A stretch of DNA of 64,000 nucleotides, taken from contig SUZI01000001.1 in assembly GCA_015060005.1 (NCBI GenBank), forward strand, positions 1 through 64,000, given 5' to 3'. Positions 63,925 through 64,000 of this stretch are shown here, in pieces. The notes under the pieces were generated by a model that ran no database searches, was not told where the DNA came from, and saw only the letters and a list, made by a program, of their open reading frames with translations. The DNA comes from Rikenellaceae bacterium (GTDB lineage Bacteria > Bacteroidota > Bacteroidia > Bacteroidales > Rikenellaceae). A program made the position numbers and the translations under genes. Every line of letters begins with the position of its first letter. Within the stretch, counting starts at the first letter, position 1.

Positions 63925-64000
63925 AGTTGTAGATATTTTTGGGCGTTAATATTCAAAAAGTTGTTGAGCCATATTGACTTTTTGCTACATTGTCCTGCAT

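Overview
The window reads as an ordinary chromosomal segment of a gut-type Bacteroidales bacterium, most plausibly Alistipes or another member of the Rikenellaceae. The genus is an inference; the order is well supported. The support comes from Bacteroidota promoters (TTTG, 19-20 nt, TAnnTTTG) upstream of many genes and both tRNAs. It also comes from families typical of this group: a GH97 glycosidase, a GGGtGRT protein, an HU-SPOR protein, LAB_N proteins, a BspA-type LRR lipoprotein and a fimbrillin-like lipoprotein. I see no integrase, transposase, prophage, CRISPR array or rRNA.

Layout. 1-8.8 kb: end of an unknown gene, a small secreted protein, a long RluA-type pseudouridine synthase, a lipoprotein, a diacylglycerol-kinase-like enzyme, pepD, phoH, an outer-membrane barrel protein and der. 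9-18.4 kb: a glycerophosphodiester/glycerol-3-phosphate operon (glpA-glpB-glpC-glpT-glpQ-porin) transcribed divergently from a DeoR-family regulator. The shared spacer carries repeated operator-like motifs over recognisable promoters. 18.4-22 kb: a repeat-rich non-coding stretch with two REP-like hairpins, decamer and heptamer arrays and a G9 tract, ahead of a large fimbrillin-like/GLUG beta-helix lipoprotein. 22-28 kb: a five-gene operon coding for a tetraheme NrfH-type cytochrome fused to an FGE-fold domain, an exported Gfo/Idh/MocA oxidoreductase, an exported xylose-isomerase-like TIM barrel, ResB and CcsA.

28-34.6 kb: a tetR-tolC-acrA-acrB efflux operon ending in a PII-like small protein. 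34.8-38.7 kb: an operon of a degenerate S24/XRE regulator, an orphan histidine kinase, lgt, an HU-SPOR protein and a GtrA-family protein. 38.7-47 kb: tRNA-Arg(CCG), ruvB, a GH97 alpha-glucosidase, aroB-umuD-umuC and typA. 47-50.7 kb: an ArnC/LAB_N/ArnT-like lipid modification set and a DUF454 protein. 50.7-56 kb: rpiB, a barrel protein, then rpe, an ABC-F ATPase, an rlmB-like methyltransferase and a YgjP metalloprotease, followed by tRNA-Phe(GAA). 56-64 kb: a secreted bleomycin-hydrolase-type peptidase with a DUF5715 protein, a NifU-like/GGGtGRT pair, and a 1120-residue BspA-like LRR lipoprotein with two Pro-Asp-Asn repeat linkers.

The most unusual locus is the operon at 22,019-27,904. Its frame resembles the familiar nrfHA-ccsBA order, but no NrfA is present. 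An exported sugar-type dehydrogenase and a TIM-barrel partner sit in that place, and the quinol-cytochrome carries an FGE-like domain without the catalytic cysteine pair. I infer a periplasmic redox system acting on a sugar or polyol and linked to the quinone pool. Its function cannot be settled from sequence alone.
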